Assembly: GCA_964030785.1 (NCBI GenBank)
Contig: OZ034971.1
Location: 16,437,400 to 16,501,399, forward strand
Direction: 5' to 3'
Source: Siderastrea siderea
Taxonomy: Eukaryota > Cnidaria > Anthozoa > Scleractinia > Rhizangiidae
Length of the DNA stretch: 64,000 bases
Under the pieces are notes generated by a model, which worked only from the letters and a program-made list of their open reading frames with translations, did not search any database and was not told the origin of the DNA. How positions within the stretch are numbered: the stretch's first letter is position 1; each line of letters begins with the position of its first letter. The translations under genes and the position numbers were made by a program. Positions 39,130 to 47,612 of the stretch are shown piece after piece.

Positions 39130-39463
39130 AAATTATGAATATATGAAACTCATATATTTGAACTGCGGAATGAAGAAATTAAGTGTAAAGAAGATCCTCG
39201 CAGTTATTAACGCAACTTATGCAGTTGCGGAAAGAAAGCCTGAAAAAATCAGGCTTGCCGGGATTCGAAGCCTGACCTCTGCGATACCGGTGTAGCGCTC
39301 TAACCAATTGAGCTAACAAACCAACTGGGAGCTGGTCATTAAATTGGTTCGTATTATACCCGGGAAAGATAAGAATCGAATCCCGGCAAGCCTGATTTTT
39401 TCAGGCTTTCTTTTCGCAATTGCATAAGTTGTGTTAATAACTGCAAGGATCTTCTTTACACTT
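39130..39463 (-). mobile_element. tRNA-Thr-derived SINE-like insertion with 13-bp target duplication
   Basis: A 334-bp insertion flanked by the direct repeat GTTTCCATTTTTG at 39117-39129 and 39464-39476. The right arm of the palindrome has a single copy of this site (complement of 42699-42711) and no insertion. Inside, about 90 bp at each end are inverted copies of each other (AAGTGTAAAGAAGATCC and its complement; AAGCCTGAAAAAATCAGGCTT). The middle is tRNA-like. I recall this sequence as a common coral repeat, which is the main basis of the host call. Confidence 0.75.
39252..39322 (-). repeat. tRNA-Thr(GGU)-like cloverleaf within the insertion
   Basis: On the minus strand a 71-bp segment has a 7-bp acceptor helix (two G-U pairs), an A box TTAGCTCAATTGG, an anticodon loop CCGGTAT with GGT, and a B box with TTCGAATCC. 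Position 33 is C instead of the invariant U and the anticodon stem is mismatched, so it is tRNA-derived and probably not a working tRNA gene. Confidence 0.55.
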
Positions 39464-39551
39464 GTTTCCATTTTTGTTATATATTATTATGTATTTTCCA
39501 CACGTACTTCTGTTGAAAAGGTATCTTTAACTTTTTACCCATTTTATTGAC

Positions 39552-39660
39552 TTTAGATAGATAGATAGATACTTTATTAAAATACTTTGCAGCTCATAGA
39601 GCTGAATTGCGCATTCTACATTCTAAGATACAAATTTACAAAATTTACAAAAATTTAAAA
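39552..39660. mobile_element. Short GATA-tailed retroposon-like fragment
   Basis: About 105 bp starting with four AGAT units then ACTTTATTA. It is absent from the matching place in the right arm (near 42625-42640). The (GATA)n plus ACTTTATTA edge resembles 3' ends of CR1/L2-type LINE or SINE families with microsatellite tails. Too short to classify. Confidence 0.35.
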
Positions 39661-39831
39661 TTTTTATTTGTAACTAGACTATTTTATTAAATTAAATAAA
39701 GTTTTGTTGAATGATATACACAACGTCTTTCTTTATTCAAGGTAAACCTTTTATCATTTGGGGTCTGTATATGACGTATTTATGATGGGATGGCAAAGTC
39801 AACTACGAAAAAAAATATATATATATATAAC

Positions 39832-39877
39832 TCTGCAGAGAGTACTGTTTCGGCCTTCTGGGCCTCATCAGTGCAGT
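39832..39877 (-). pseudogene. Hammerhead ribozyme motif, minus strand, degenerate
   Basis: Reading the minus strand: stem I strand ACTGCA, core CTGATGA, helix II GGCC-CAGAA-GGCC, core GAAA, then CAGTACTCTC. Both core boxes are intact. Helix III has a C-C mismatch and stem I loses its last pair, so activity is doubtful. It is the inverted, single-copy counterpart of the tandem plus-strand motifs at 41043-42308. Confidence 0.7.
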
Positions 39878-40080
39878 GCTGATGCTGGAGTTAAGGTTAG
39901 CGGCTATAGCCACCTCAGACGATCCCACACATGTGGTATCATCGTACCATGTCAGAGTGCTCAAACTAGTAAACTAGTGAGCTACGCATGCGCGCTAGCG
40001 ACAATGGTACACTCCAGAGAGAGTGCTCATTTTGGACATGAAAGCATAGCTTTGTATGCCAAAGAGCAATATCTAACTGC

Positions 40081-40111
<31 letters not shown>
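40081..40111. repeat. (TA)n microsatellite, left side of loop
   Basis: An AT-dinucleotide run with one interruption. It follows the minus-strand hammerhead unit in the same relative place as the (TA)n tracts of the plus-strand units. Confidence 0.9.
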
Positions 40112-40118
40112 TGTTCAT

Positions 40119-40910
40119 AGGTGTTTACGCATCTATGCTTAGCGGATACCCATAGCTTTGCCCATGTGCAAGAGTGTACCTGTTGGAAAACGAGAATGAC
40201 AAAAGGAATGAAACGTATGCAGGACCGAATACTACCAGTACCCAAGCATACAAATATGCGTGCTACACACCCACATCTCGAGTGTTCAAACGGAATATGA
40301 TACGCGAAAAGCATAAAAAAGTCGTATACTTTGGAATACGAGAAGAGTCCTGGAATGTTCGAGTTTTAATACACCCGGAACCACCAACAGAATACGCAGA
40401 AACCGGACGTACATTTAGTGTTCGTGGTGATGCGTGTCGAATACCTCACATATTCGTCAGTATTCGGGCACGTATACGTCAAAAGTGCCCTTCGCGAGGG
40501 TCGAATACGGACTTGAGTACGTGGGAGTGTGCAAAAGTATTCGAACCACTAGGGAACGCCAGCGTTCAAAGGTGGCCAAAACGAACCATTAGAGACCATC
40601 AATCGGCCGTATGCATTTCGAACATTCGGTGAACGTCGCGTCATGCGCCACGGAATACCTCAGAATACTATCGTTCCGTATTCGAACGAATTCGGGCCCG
40701 AATATTCGTCTTTTTCCGCAGTGTGCACCGTATCATATCCCGTTTGAACACTCGAGATGTGGATTTGTATCATGCATATTCGTTCGCTTGGGTACTGTAG
40801 TATTCGGTCCTACATAGGTTTCATTCTTTTTATCATTCTCGTTTTCCAACAGGTACACTCTTGCACATGGGCAAAGATATGGGTATCCGCTACGCGTAGA
40901 TGCGTAAACA

Positions 40911-40915
<5 letters not shown>
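40119..40915. repeat. Inner palindrome at the centre of palindrome 2
   Basis: Arms of about 185 bp (40119-40305 and 40731-40915) are inverted copies of each other at roughly 85-90 percent by eye. They share GTGTTTACGCATCTA, CCCATGTGCAAGAGTGTACC, GTTGGAAAACGAGAATGA and CTCGAGTGTTCAAACGG. The loop 40306-40730 is single copy. The open frame at 40174-40632 crosses one arm and half the loop, resembles no family I know, and is not called a gene. Confidence 0.85.
40306..40730. other. CGAATAC-rich single-copy loop, function unknown
   Basis: About 425 bp in which GAATAC/GTATTC and CGAATA/TATTCG words recur many times on both strands, for example at 40340, 40391, 40437, 40470, 40502, 40540 and 40680-40710. 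The word density looks higher than chance in a mixed-composition sequence. No coding signal or RNA family is recognised. Confidence 0.5.
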
Positions 40916-40948
<33 letters not shown>

Positions 40949-41042
40949 AAATTATATCTGTAAAATATATATATACATATATCAGTAGGAGGTAGCAAGG
41001 TCTGAGGTGGCTATAGCCGCTAACCTCAACTCCAGCATCAGC

Positions 41043-41088
41043 ACTGCACTGATGAGGCCCAGAAGGCCGAAACAGTACTGTCTGCAGT
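41043..41088 (+). ncRNA. Hammerhead ribozyme, type I, unit 1 (intact)
   Basis: All conserved parts are visible. Stem I is ACTGCA (41043-41048) pairing with TGCAGT (41083-41088). Core box 1 is CTGATGA (41049-41055). Helix II is GGCC/GGCC (41056-41059, 41065-41068) with loop CAGAA. Core box 2 is GAAA (41069-41072). Helix III is ACAG/CTGT with a 2-nt TA loop. C41082 is the nucleotide before the predicted cleavage. Helix III is so short that cleavage may need a dimeric transcript, which a tandem array would provide. Confidence 0.85.
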
Positions 41089-41264
41089 TAGATATTGCTC
41101 TTTGGCATACAAAGCTATGCTTTCATGTCCAAATTGAGCACTCTATCTGGAGTGTACCATTGTCGCTAGCGCGCATGCGTAGCTCACTAGTTTACTAGTT
41201 TGAGCACTCTTTTGTGGCATCGTCTGAGGTGGCTATAGCCGCTAACCTCAACTCCAGCATCAGC

Positions 41265-41310
41265 ACTGCACTGATTAGGCCCAGAAGGCCGAGACAGTAC
41301 TGTCTGCAGT
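41265..41310 (+). pseudogene. Hammerhead ribozyme, unit 1, degenerate second copy
   Basis: Same helices as the intact copy, but core box 1 reads CTGATTA and core box 2 GAGA. G-to-T in CTGATGA and A-to-G in GAAA hit residues that are essentially invariant, so this copy should not cleave. Confidence 0.8.
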
Positions 41311-41397
41311 TATATACATTTATATATATATATTTTTCCTAGTCTCTTGCACATGGGCAAAGCTATGGGTATCAGCTACGCGTAGATGCGTAAACAC

Positions 41398-41398
<1 letters not shown>

Positions 41399-41438
<40 letters not shown>
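41399..41438. repeat. (TA)n microsatellite, unit 1
   Basis: A pure TA run between the GCGTAAACACG block and TGTAAAATTATATC. Equivalent tracts occur near 40914-40945, 41891-41943 and 42399-42450. Confidence 0.95.
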
Positions 41439-41440
<2 letters not shown>

Positions 41441-41534
41441 AAATTATATCTGTAAAATATATATATACATATATCAGTAGGAGGTAGCAAGGTCTGAGGT
41501 GGCTATAGCCGCTAACCTCAACTCCAGCATCAGC

Positions 41535-41580
41535 ACTGCACTGATGAGGCCCAGAAGGCCGAAACAGTACTGTCTGCAGT
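41535..41580 (+). ncRNA. Hammerhead ribozyme, type I, unit 2 (intact)
   Basis: Identical in all core and helix positions to 41043-41088. Predicted cleavage falls after C41574. Confidence 0.85.
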
Positions 41581-41756
41581 TAGATATTGCTCTTTGGCAT
41601 ACAAAGCTATGCTTTCATGTCCAAATTGAGCACTCTATCTGGAGTGTACCATTGTCGCTAGCGCGCATGCGTAGCTCACTAGTTTACTAGTTTGAGCACT
41701 CTTTTGTGGCATCGTCTGAGGTGGCTATAGCCGCTAACCTCAACTCCAGCATCAGC

Positions 41757-41802
41757 ACTGCACTGATTAGGCCCAGAAGGCCGAGACAGTACTGTCTGCA
41801 GT
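41757..41802 (+). pseudogene. Hammerhead ribozyme, unit 2, degenerate second copy
   Basis: Carries the same two core changes (CTGATTA, GAGA) as the copy at 41265-41310, so the changes were there before the units were duplicated. Confidence 0.8.
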
Positions 41803-41889
41803 TATATACATTTATATATATATATTTTTCCTAGTCTCTTGCACATGGGCAAAGCTATGGGTATCAGCTACGCGTAGATGCGTAAACAC

Positions 41890-41890
<1 letters not shown>

Positions 41891-41943
<53 letters not shown>
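41891..41943. repeat. (TA)n microsatellite, unit 2
   Basis: A TA run longer than in unit 1, explaining the 14-bp difference in unit length. Confidence 0.95.
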
Positions 41944-41946
<3 letters not shown>

Positions 41947-42040
41947 AAATTATATCTGTAAAATATATATATACATATATCAGTAGGAGGTAGCAAGGTC
42001 TGAGGTGGCTATAGCCGCTAACCTCAACTCCAGCATCAGC

Positions 42041-42086
42041 ACTGCACTGATGAGGCCCAGAAGGCCGAAACAGTACTGTCTGCAGT
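42041..42086 (+). ncRNA. Hammerhead ribozyme, type I, unit 3 (intact)
   Basis: Same sequence as the other two intact copies. Predicted cleavage falls after C42080. Confidence 0.85.
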
Positions 42087-42262
42087 TAGATATTGCTCTT
42101 TGGCATACAAAGCTATGCTTTCATGTCCAAATTGAGCACTCTATCTGGAGTGTACCATTGTCGCTAGCGCGCATGCGTAGCTCACTAGTTTACTAGTTTG
42201 AGCACTCTTTTGTGGCATCGTCTGAGGTGGCTATAGCCGCTAACCTCAACTCCAGCATCAGC

Positions 42263-42308
42263 ACTGCACTGATTAGGCCCAGAAGGCCGAGACAGTACTG
42301 TCTGCAGT
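42263..42308 (+). pseudogene. Hammerhead ribozyme, unit 3, degenerate second copy
   Basis: CTGATTA and GAGA cores as in the other second copies, with helices I-III preserved. Confidence 0.8.
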
Positions 42309-42397
42309 TATATACATTTATATATATATATTTTTTTCCTAGTCTCTTGCACATGGGCAAAGCTATGGGTATCAGCTACGCGTAGATGCGTAAACAC

Positions 42398-42398
<1 letters not shown>

Positions 42399-42457
<59 letters not shown>

Positions 42458-42469
42458 CATATATATATT
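42399..42469. repeat. (TA)n microsatellite at array end
   Basis: A TA run ending at the point where the transposon right arm starts (CTAGTTTACTTTGCCATCCC, the reverse complement of the left arm near 39790). Confidence 0.9.
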
Positions 42470-43005
42470 TCTTTTTCCTAGTTTACTTTGCCATCCCATC
42501 ATAAATACGTCATATACAGACCCCAAATGATAAACAGTTTATCTTGAATAAAGAAAGACACTGTGTGGATCATTCAACAAAACGTTATTTAATTTAATAA
42601 AATAGTCTATTTACAAATTAAAATTCAATAAAATGGGTAATAAGTTAAAGATATCTTTTCAACAGAAGTACGTGTAAAGAATGCATAATAACATATAGCA
42701 AAAATGGAAACGTTCCAGAGATTGAGAATAATTAAGTTTCCTGTGGTGTACGCAGGCCCATCTTTGTAGCCACATGGTTCTTGTTTGGTGTATGGAATTC
42801 TTGGGGGTGAATTTTGAGCAATCATGCGTAAGGCCTAATCACTTTCACTTTCGCTTGCAGCAAGACTCATTCTCATGTCATCAGAAAGACGGAGTCTCAT
42901 CAGAGTCAAGAGTCCCTCGTTTTGTTCCTGTTCCTCTGGCAAATACTGTATAGTTTCTGATCATGGAATTCTTGTGATATTGCAGTTTTTCGACTTTTTC
43001 TAACA

Positions 43006-43861
43006 ATGATTGGAAATGTGGCTAAGGTTGATGTCCTAGTTAAGTTTGCACGAAGTTTACCACAGACACTTTATTTGGCCAAATCTTACATTGGACTTGG
43101 ACAAGATGAGTTTGAGAAATTTGTTGCTTGTCCAAAGTGCTGCACATTATACAAAACTGAGGACTGTGTGATAAGGAAAAGCAACGGACGGATTGTTTCA
43201 AAGAAGTGTGGCCATGTTCGATTCCCAAATCATTCTCAGAGAAGCAGAAGGACGCAGTTTGGTGCATTCTTAATGAAGAACATGCGATCAAAGAATGGAT
43301 CCTTATTCCTCCATCCCAAGAATTTATATTGTTTCAAGAACTTGTCAGACTCACTAAGGTCACTCCTAACGAGACCAGGATTTCTTGAAAACTGTGAATC
43401 TTGGAGAAAGAGAAAGCCAACAGCAGATTCCGTGGCTGATGTTTTTGACGGAAAAGTTTGGAAAGAGTTTTTAGATTCTGATGGAAATGCATTCTTCTCA
43501 ACAGCAGGAAACCTTGGAGTTATGCTCAATGTCGACTGGTTTCAGCCATACAAACACGCTAATCACAGTTGTGGAGTAATTTATTTAGTATTGATGAATC
43601 TTCCAAGGGAGGAGAGGTTTAAACCGGAAAATGTCATTATAGTGGGGATTATACCAGGTCCCAAAGAGCCAAAGGGTAATATCAATTCCTTTCTGAAATC
43701 TCTCGTTGATGAACTGATAGACTTTTGGGATGGTGTTATCATTGCAGACACTCTTCTTCTAGGAGGCATGTTCAAGGTACGGGTCGCACTCTTGGCATTG
43801 TGCTGTGATGTGCCAGCTGCTAGGAAATGTGAAGGATTTGCAGGTCATTCAGCAGCAAAAG
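43006..43861 (+). pseudogene. Transposase exon 1 (tnp2), best open copy
   Basis: Open for 285 codons to the GT donor at 43862. Residues 42-70 have CPKC, further cysteines and CGH, suggesting a zinc-binding segment. NVDWFQPY is at about 175-182, where the Asp is a candidate first catalytic acidic residue of the RNase H-like fold. IIVGIIPGPKEP is at 211-222 and CCDVPAARK at 266-274. This order is that of tnp2 transposases of CACTA/EnSpm elements, which cut and paste DNA in the nucleus. Upstream coding sequence in this arm is broken by small deletions near 42950 and 42990, so 43006 is only the first usable Met here and not the ancestral start. Confidence 0.8.
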
Positions 43862-44373
43862 GTACCTATAATGTTAATATCATTATTTCGCAGCATAATA
43901 TTCAGTAAAACGAAAAGGTGAAATTTTGAAAGATGTTTTATCATTTCCAGAAAAACTACATGTAAGCTTAATTGTCAACTGTACATAAAATATTTTAGTT
44001 ACAGAGTGACTGTCCCAAATGTCCTTGAATGGTTAACAGGGACTTGAGAGAAAAGAAAGAAGAAATTTCAGTTGATGGCCAAAAGAAAAGCGAAAATTCA
44101 GCCAAAAAGACATGGGTGTAGACAAAAGACAGAAAAATTATTTTTAAATGTCTTTAATTGTTCAAAGATGACATTCGGTGTCTGCTATATAGTAGGGACC
44201 GAATCAAGTGCCCGTAAGTCCGTAATAGCGAGAGTCCATTATAGTGGGAGTGGTTGAAGAAATTCTTGAGTAGCAAAACTGACAGTATTTGAATGCAACT
44301 GACAGTCGCTATTTAGGTGCATGTAATTTACTTTTACAACTGACTGAATAAGTATTGTTGTTTAAATTCTCAG

Positions 44374-45146
44374 GTTGTAACAAGTGCTTTAAGACGTTTC
44401 CACGGACCTCTTTTGGGTCAAAACGCGATTTCTCTGGTTTTGCCACAGACACCTGGGAAAAAAGAACAAATAAGCTCCACAGACCGCATGCAGACTCTGT
44501 GCGGTTTGCTCGGTGCCAAACAGAAGTTAACGCTGTTGTCTGCATTACTGGAGCAAAGTACGCAGTCCTGTTTCAGTTGCCATATTATGATGCTGTGCAA
44601 TTTGTTGTTATTGATCCAATGCACAATCTTTTCCTTGGTTTGGCCAAAACAACCTTCAACGTTTGGAACGAGAATGAATTGATCAAGGATAAACATTTTG
44701 ACTTGTTGCAGAGGAGAGTTGATGCTGTTATTCCACCGCCAGAAATTGGAAGGATCCCTTCAAAGATTTCCACAAAGATTCAGTGGATTTACAGCAGACC
44801 AGTGGAAGAACTGGGTTTGTTACTATTCAGCATTTACATTAAAGGGAATTTTACCTCGGGAACATTATGATGCACGGATGTGTTTTGTAACTGCGTGTCG
44901 CTTAATAGGCTGTCAGTCAGTCCATAAGAATGGCACAGTGTTCAGAGGCAGAATGAAAGATCATAGAGTTTTGTAAACATTTTGAGAGACTATGTGGTAC
45001 TGAGACGTGCATTCTAAACATGCACTTAAGTTGTCATCTTGTGGATTGCATCAGAGACTATGGACCAGTCTACTCATTCTGGTGTTTCTCCTTTAAAATT
45101 TATAATGGTATCCTTGGATCGTATCACAAGAACAATCACAACATTG
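44374..45146 (+). pseudogene. Transposase exon 2, two frameshifts
   Basis: Joins exon 1 in phase (…AAK-G|C-NKC) after the AG at 44372-44373. It encodes CNKCFKTFPRTSF, FVVIDPMHNLFLGLAK, then TADQWKNWVCYYSAF. A 1-bp insertion near 44775 moves the frame. The 4-bp CAGT duplication near 44918 shifts it again, so the DUF4218-like end (HLSCHLVDCIRDYGPVYSFW) is read only in ORF 45020-45205. The donor is TTG|GTAAGT at 45147. Confidence 0.78.
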
Positions 45147-45673
45147 GTAAGTGGCTGTCATATATGTGTAGCAGTGTGTTGAGTCCTGGTGTACACAATC
45201 TATGAAATCAACAATCAATTACGATATTAATTAATCGATTGATATTGGAAATTTTTGACCAATCGATGAACAAAAATTTTGTGATTTTTTAATTTCATCG
45301 ATTCTGTATACCGGGATAGAGTGTAATGCAGCCCTAGCATAACAGGCATCTAACAAGTTGTATTTTTTGTGATCACTTTCCTACTCTTTTTTTAAGGTTG
45401 AACTAGTCTTGAGTTGTAATGTTCCACCTGTTTCCTAGACACAAAACTGCGGGGTTTGTAGTTCCTATACGCAGATCTGTATGTGTTTCTTTTGTGCAAT
45501 GTAAAATTTAGTCCGTAAAACTCCCTGATGAAGTGTGCATTAGTCACACAAATTGAAACACCTAGGACAAAAAAAAATCAGTTTTATAACTCAAGAAGTT
45601 CCCAGACGTGCTGCTCACTAGTTCAACCTGAAAATATTAGTCACATAGTCATGTGTTTACATCAATGTAACAG

Positions 45674-45750
45674 CGGAGGCACAGTGGTCTAGTGGCGATC
45701 ATGTCGGACTTTCAACCTGAAGGTCAGTGGTTCAAGCCTGGTCTCTGCCG
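45674..45750 (+). repeat. tRNA-Glu(UUC)-like sequence, probable SINE head
   Basis: Essentially identical to 17834-17910, with A box, TTC anticodon position (45711-45713) and B box. It lies inside intron 2. Confidence 0.6.
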
Positions 45751-45766
45751 TCGTGCTGTTTCCTTA

Positions 45767-46186
45767 GGGCCTCTTCATATGAGCGCAGTACCTGGGCTGG
45801 CCTTGCTGGCGGGATGAATTTTGTCGCCGAGATGAAATCGTTTACGCGATAGACCGCACAAAAATATTAACTCAGGATTTTCTTTCCTGCAATTGTGAAA
45901 ATTATTATTTCTTCACTAATTCAGATTCCAGAAATCATTTTTGATCAAAAAGTCTAAGAGATAAGTCAGAATGATGCTAATTTCATCCTCCTTCGACACT
46001 AACTTGCGGTAACCGGGCTGGCCTGTTCTTATGGGAAAATTTCCAGCCCGGTTACGGAGATCTCGGTAACCGGGCCTGCCCGCCTTCTCATATGAACACA
46101 TCAAAAATTTTACAAAGGAGATAGGAGTGAGGTGAGATCTCGGTAACCGAGCCAGCCCAGTCAACCGGGCTCATATGAAAAGGCCC
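45767..46186 (+). mobile_element. Harbinger-like MITE in transposase intron 2
   Basis: 420 bp with ends GGGCCTCTTCATATGAGC and GCTCATATGAAAAGGCCC, and TTA at 45764-45766 and 46187-46189. It is the cleanest of the four copies for end and target-duplication assignment. Confidence 0.67.
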
Positions 46187-46570
46187 TTAGACAAGAAACT
46201 TTGCTCCATGTTGTCTCTCTCCACCTAGGTGTATAAATGGGTACCGGTGACATAATGCTGGGGGGTAACCTTGCAACGGACTAGCATCCCATCCAAGGGG
46301 GGTAGTAATACTCTCAGTCGCTTCACGCTACGGAAACCAGGTAAAGCTCTGGCAGTTGGGAGCCTCTAGGCTTGTGAAGACTTTACCTTTTCACCTACAT
46401 CAATGCAACATGTGACTCAAACTTAATAACAGCGCTGATGTCAAGAATATGATTACCATCTTTCCAAATCAACTTTATGTTCTGTTCTGTGTTATACAGA
46501 GGGACTTGAATATTGGAGGGCGCATTGCAATAGTCTTGTTTTATAAAATAAAATGGGTTATTTCTTTTAG

Positions 46571-47288
46571 GTGTCCAGCTGATGCGAAGATTTCTTCGAG
46601 ACAAGGAGCTGCGCGTCATGGATTTTCCAGATGAGCACAATGAATTTAAGAGTCTGCTTTTGGGTACACAGCGTGGCACTGTAGGCGAGAACAGAACAAT
46701 TATTCGACAGGTCGAATCTCGTGTCTGGGGATCCATCAACGGAGGACTTAACTTTAAGTGATGAACAAAGTGAAATGGTCGTTCTTTTGCCACCTATCAA
46801 GAGAATTGCATTAGAGGAAGATGATACGTCTGAGCTGATTGAGATGTACAAGACTTTGCTCCCAGATTGTGAGGTAGTTAGTGCTCAAAGACTCTGTGAC
46901 AGTTTCTCCAGAGTTCGAGTCAATGGCAACATATATAGATGTTCCAGCAACTGCGGTGTTTCGGCCAAGTGGCTTAATGGAGAGCACAGAACAGGAATAG
47001 TCTAGGGATTCCTAACTAACGATGTGGTCATTAAACAAGGCCAGGGCAAAAGGCGGAAGCTAACATTTGTTCTTGCTGAGGTTGCTTGGTTCATGAGTCG
47101 CCCTGAGAATCGAAGCACTGGTATCCTGAGCCTGGGAAGTATGGTGTTCGGATTTTTCACAAGTGTCATTCATTCCAGCGCAAACAATTCACAGTCAGTG
47201 TTTAACGGTGCAATACAAAGTTAAATTTAGACATGGAAAGGAAAAGGTGTATGTAACCATTCCATTAATTGGACGATTTTGTTCGTGA
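46571..47288 (+). pseudogene. Transposase exon 3, broken
   Basis: Follows TTTTAG at 46565-46570 and continues exon 2 in phase (NI-G|VQLMRRFLRD). A deletion near 46690 and a TAG at about 47003-47005 (CAG in the other right arm) interrupt it. ORF 46721-47005 and a fragment from 47024 carry the recognisable middle and VAWFMSRP blocks. The ancestral TGA lies at 47286-47288. Confidence 0.7.
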
Positions 47289-47612
47289 AGTACAGTGAAT
47301 CATGTTTTAGGTACTCAATACATTTTCTATTAAGATGATCATGTAAAGTTATGAGGTTCAAAATATAGTGATATCTGGATCAAACCACTGTGTGGACTTA
47401 CTGTCCAAACTCTGAACTCCAAAACCCAGCCACTGATTGTGATTTTCACTGATGCCAACCTACTCAAACCAGTTCAAAAGCTGCATTCATGATTGTGCAG
47501 TCCTGTTGAACTGAACATTTTTGTTTGATATGGTTTGACAGCGGTTAAAAATGCAACAACTGCTTGAGTTTAACTTCAAGGGTTGCATGTTGTTGAAACA
47601 TGCAATATGAAA

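Larger units (their letters stand above)
34131..39795 (-). mobile_element. CACTA/EnSpm-like transposon relic, left arm of palindrome 2
   Basis: The longest minus-strand copy: tail (34131-34419), exon 3, intron 2 with MITE and tRNA-like repeat, exon 2, intron 1, exon 1, and an upstream noncoding part (39088-39795) that matches 42470-42830 in reverse complement. Two insertions are present here and absent from the right arm: a tRNA-derived repeat at 39130-39463 and a short GATA-tailed fragment near 39552-39660. A segment present at about 12620-12650 of palindrome 1 is missing here near 34338. Confidence 0.78.
40946..42469 (+). mobile_element. Tandem hammerhead-ribozyme repeat array (retrozyme- or Penelope-like)
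   Basis: Three head-to-tail units of about 492-506 bp. The intact ribozyme cleavage points are at 41082, 41574 and 42080, spacings of 492 and 506. Each unit holds one intact type I hammerhead, a second degenerate one 222 bp downstream, the block TTGCACATGGGCAAAG, and a (TA)n tract whose length accounts for the unit size difference. Tandem repeats carrying minimal type I hammerheads with a very short helix III are known from Penelope-like elements and from small non-autonomous retrozymes of animals. No reverse transcriptase is present here, so it is a non-autonomous or terminal-repeat remnant. Confidence 0.8.
42470..47612 (+). mobile_element. CACTA/EnSpm-like transposon relic, right arm of palindrome 2
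   Basis: Plus-strand copy with upstream noncoding DNA (42470-42900), exon 1, intron 1 (43862-44373), exon 2, intron 2 (45147-46570), exon 3 and a tail to the 18-bp satellite. It lacks the two insertions of the left arm, so it shows the empty sites. No CACTA ends or terminal inverted repeats of the element itself were found at the palindrome edges. Confidence 0.78.

Noticed and set aside
39252..39322. Functional tRNA-Thr gene
   Set aside because: U33 is replaced by C, the anticodon stem is mismatched, and it lies inside a dispersed repeat with a target duplication.
40174..40632. 152-codon ORF in the inner palindrome
   Set aside because: It spans an inverted arm and half of a CGAATAC-rich loop, has no recognisable domain, and its mirror arm is not coding.
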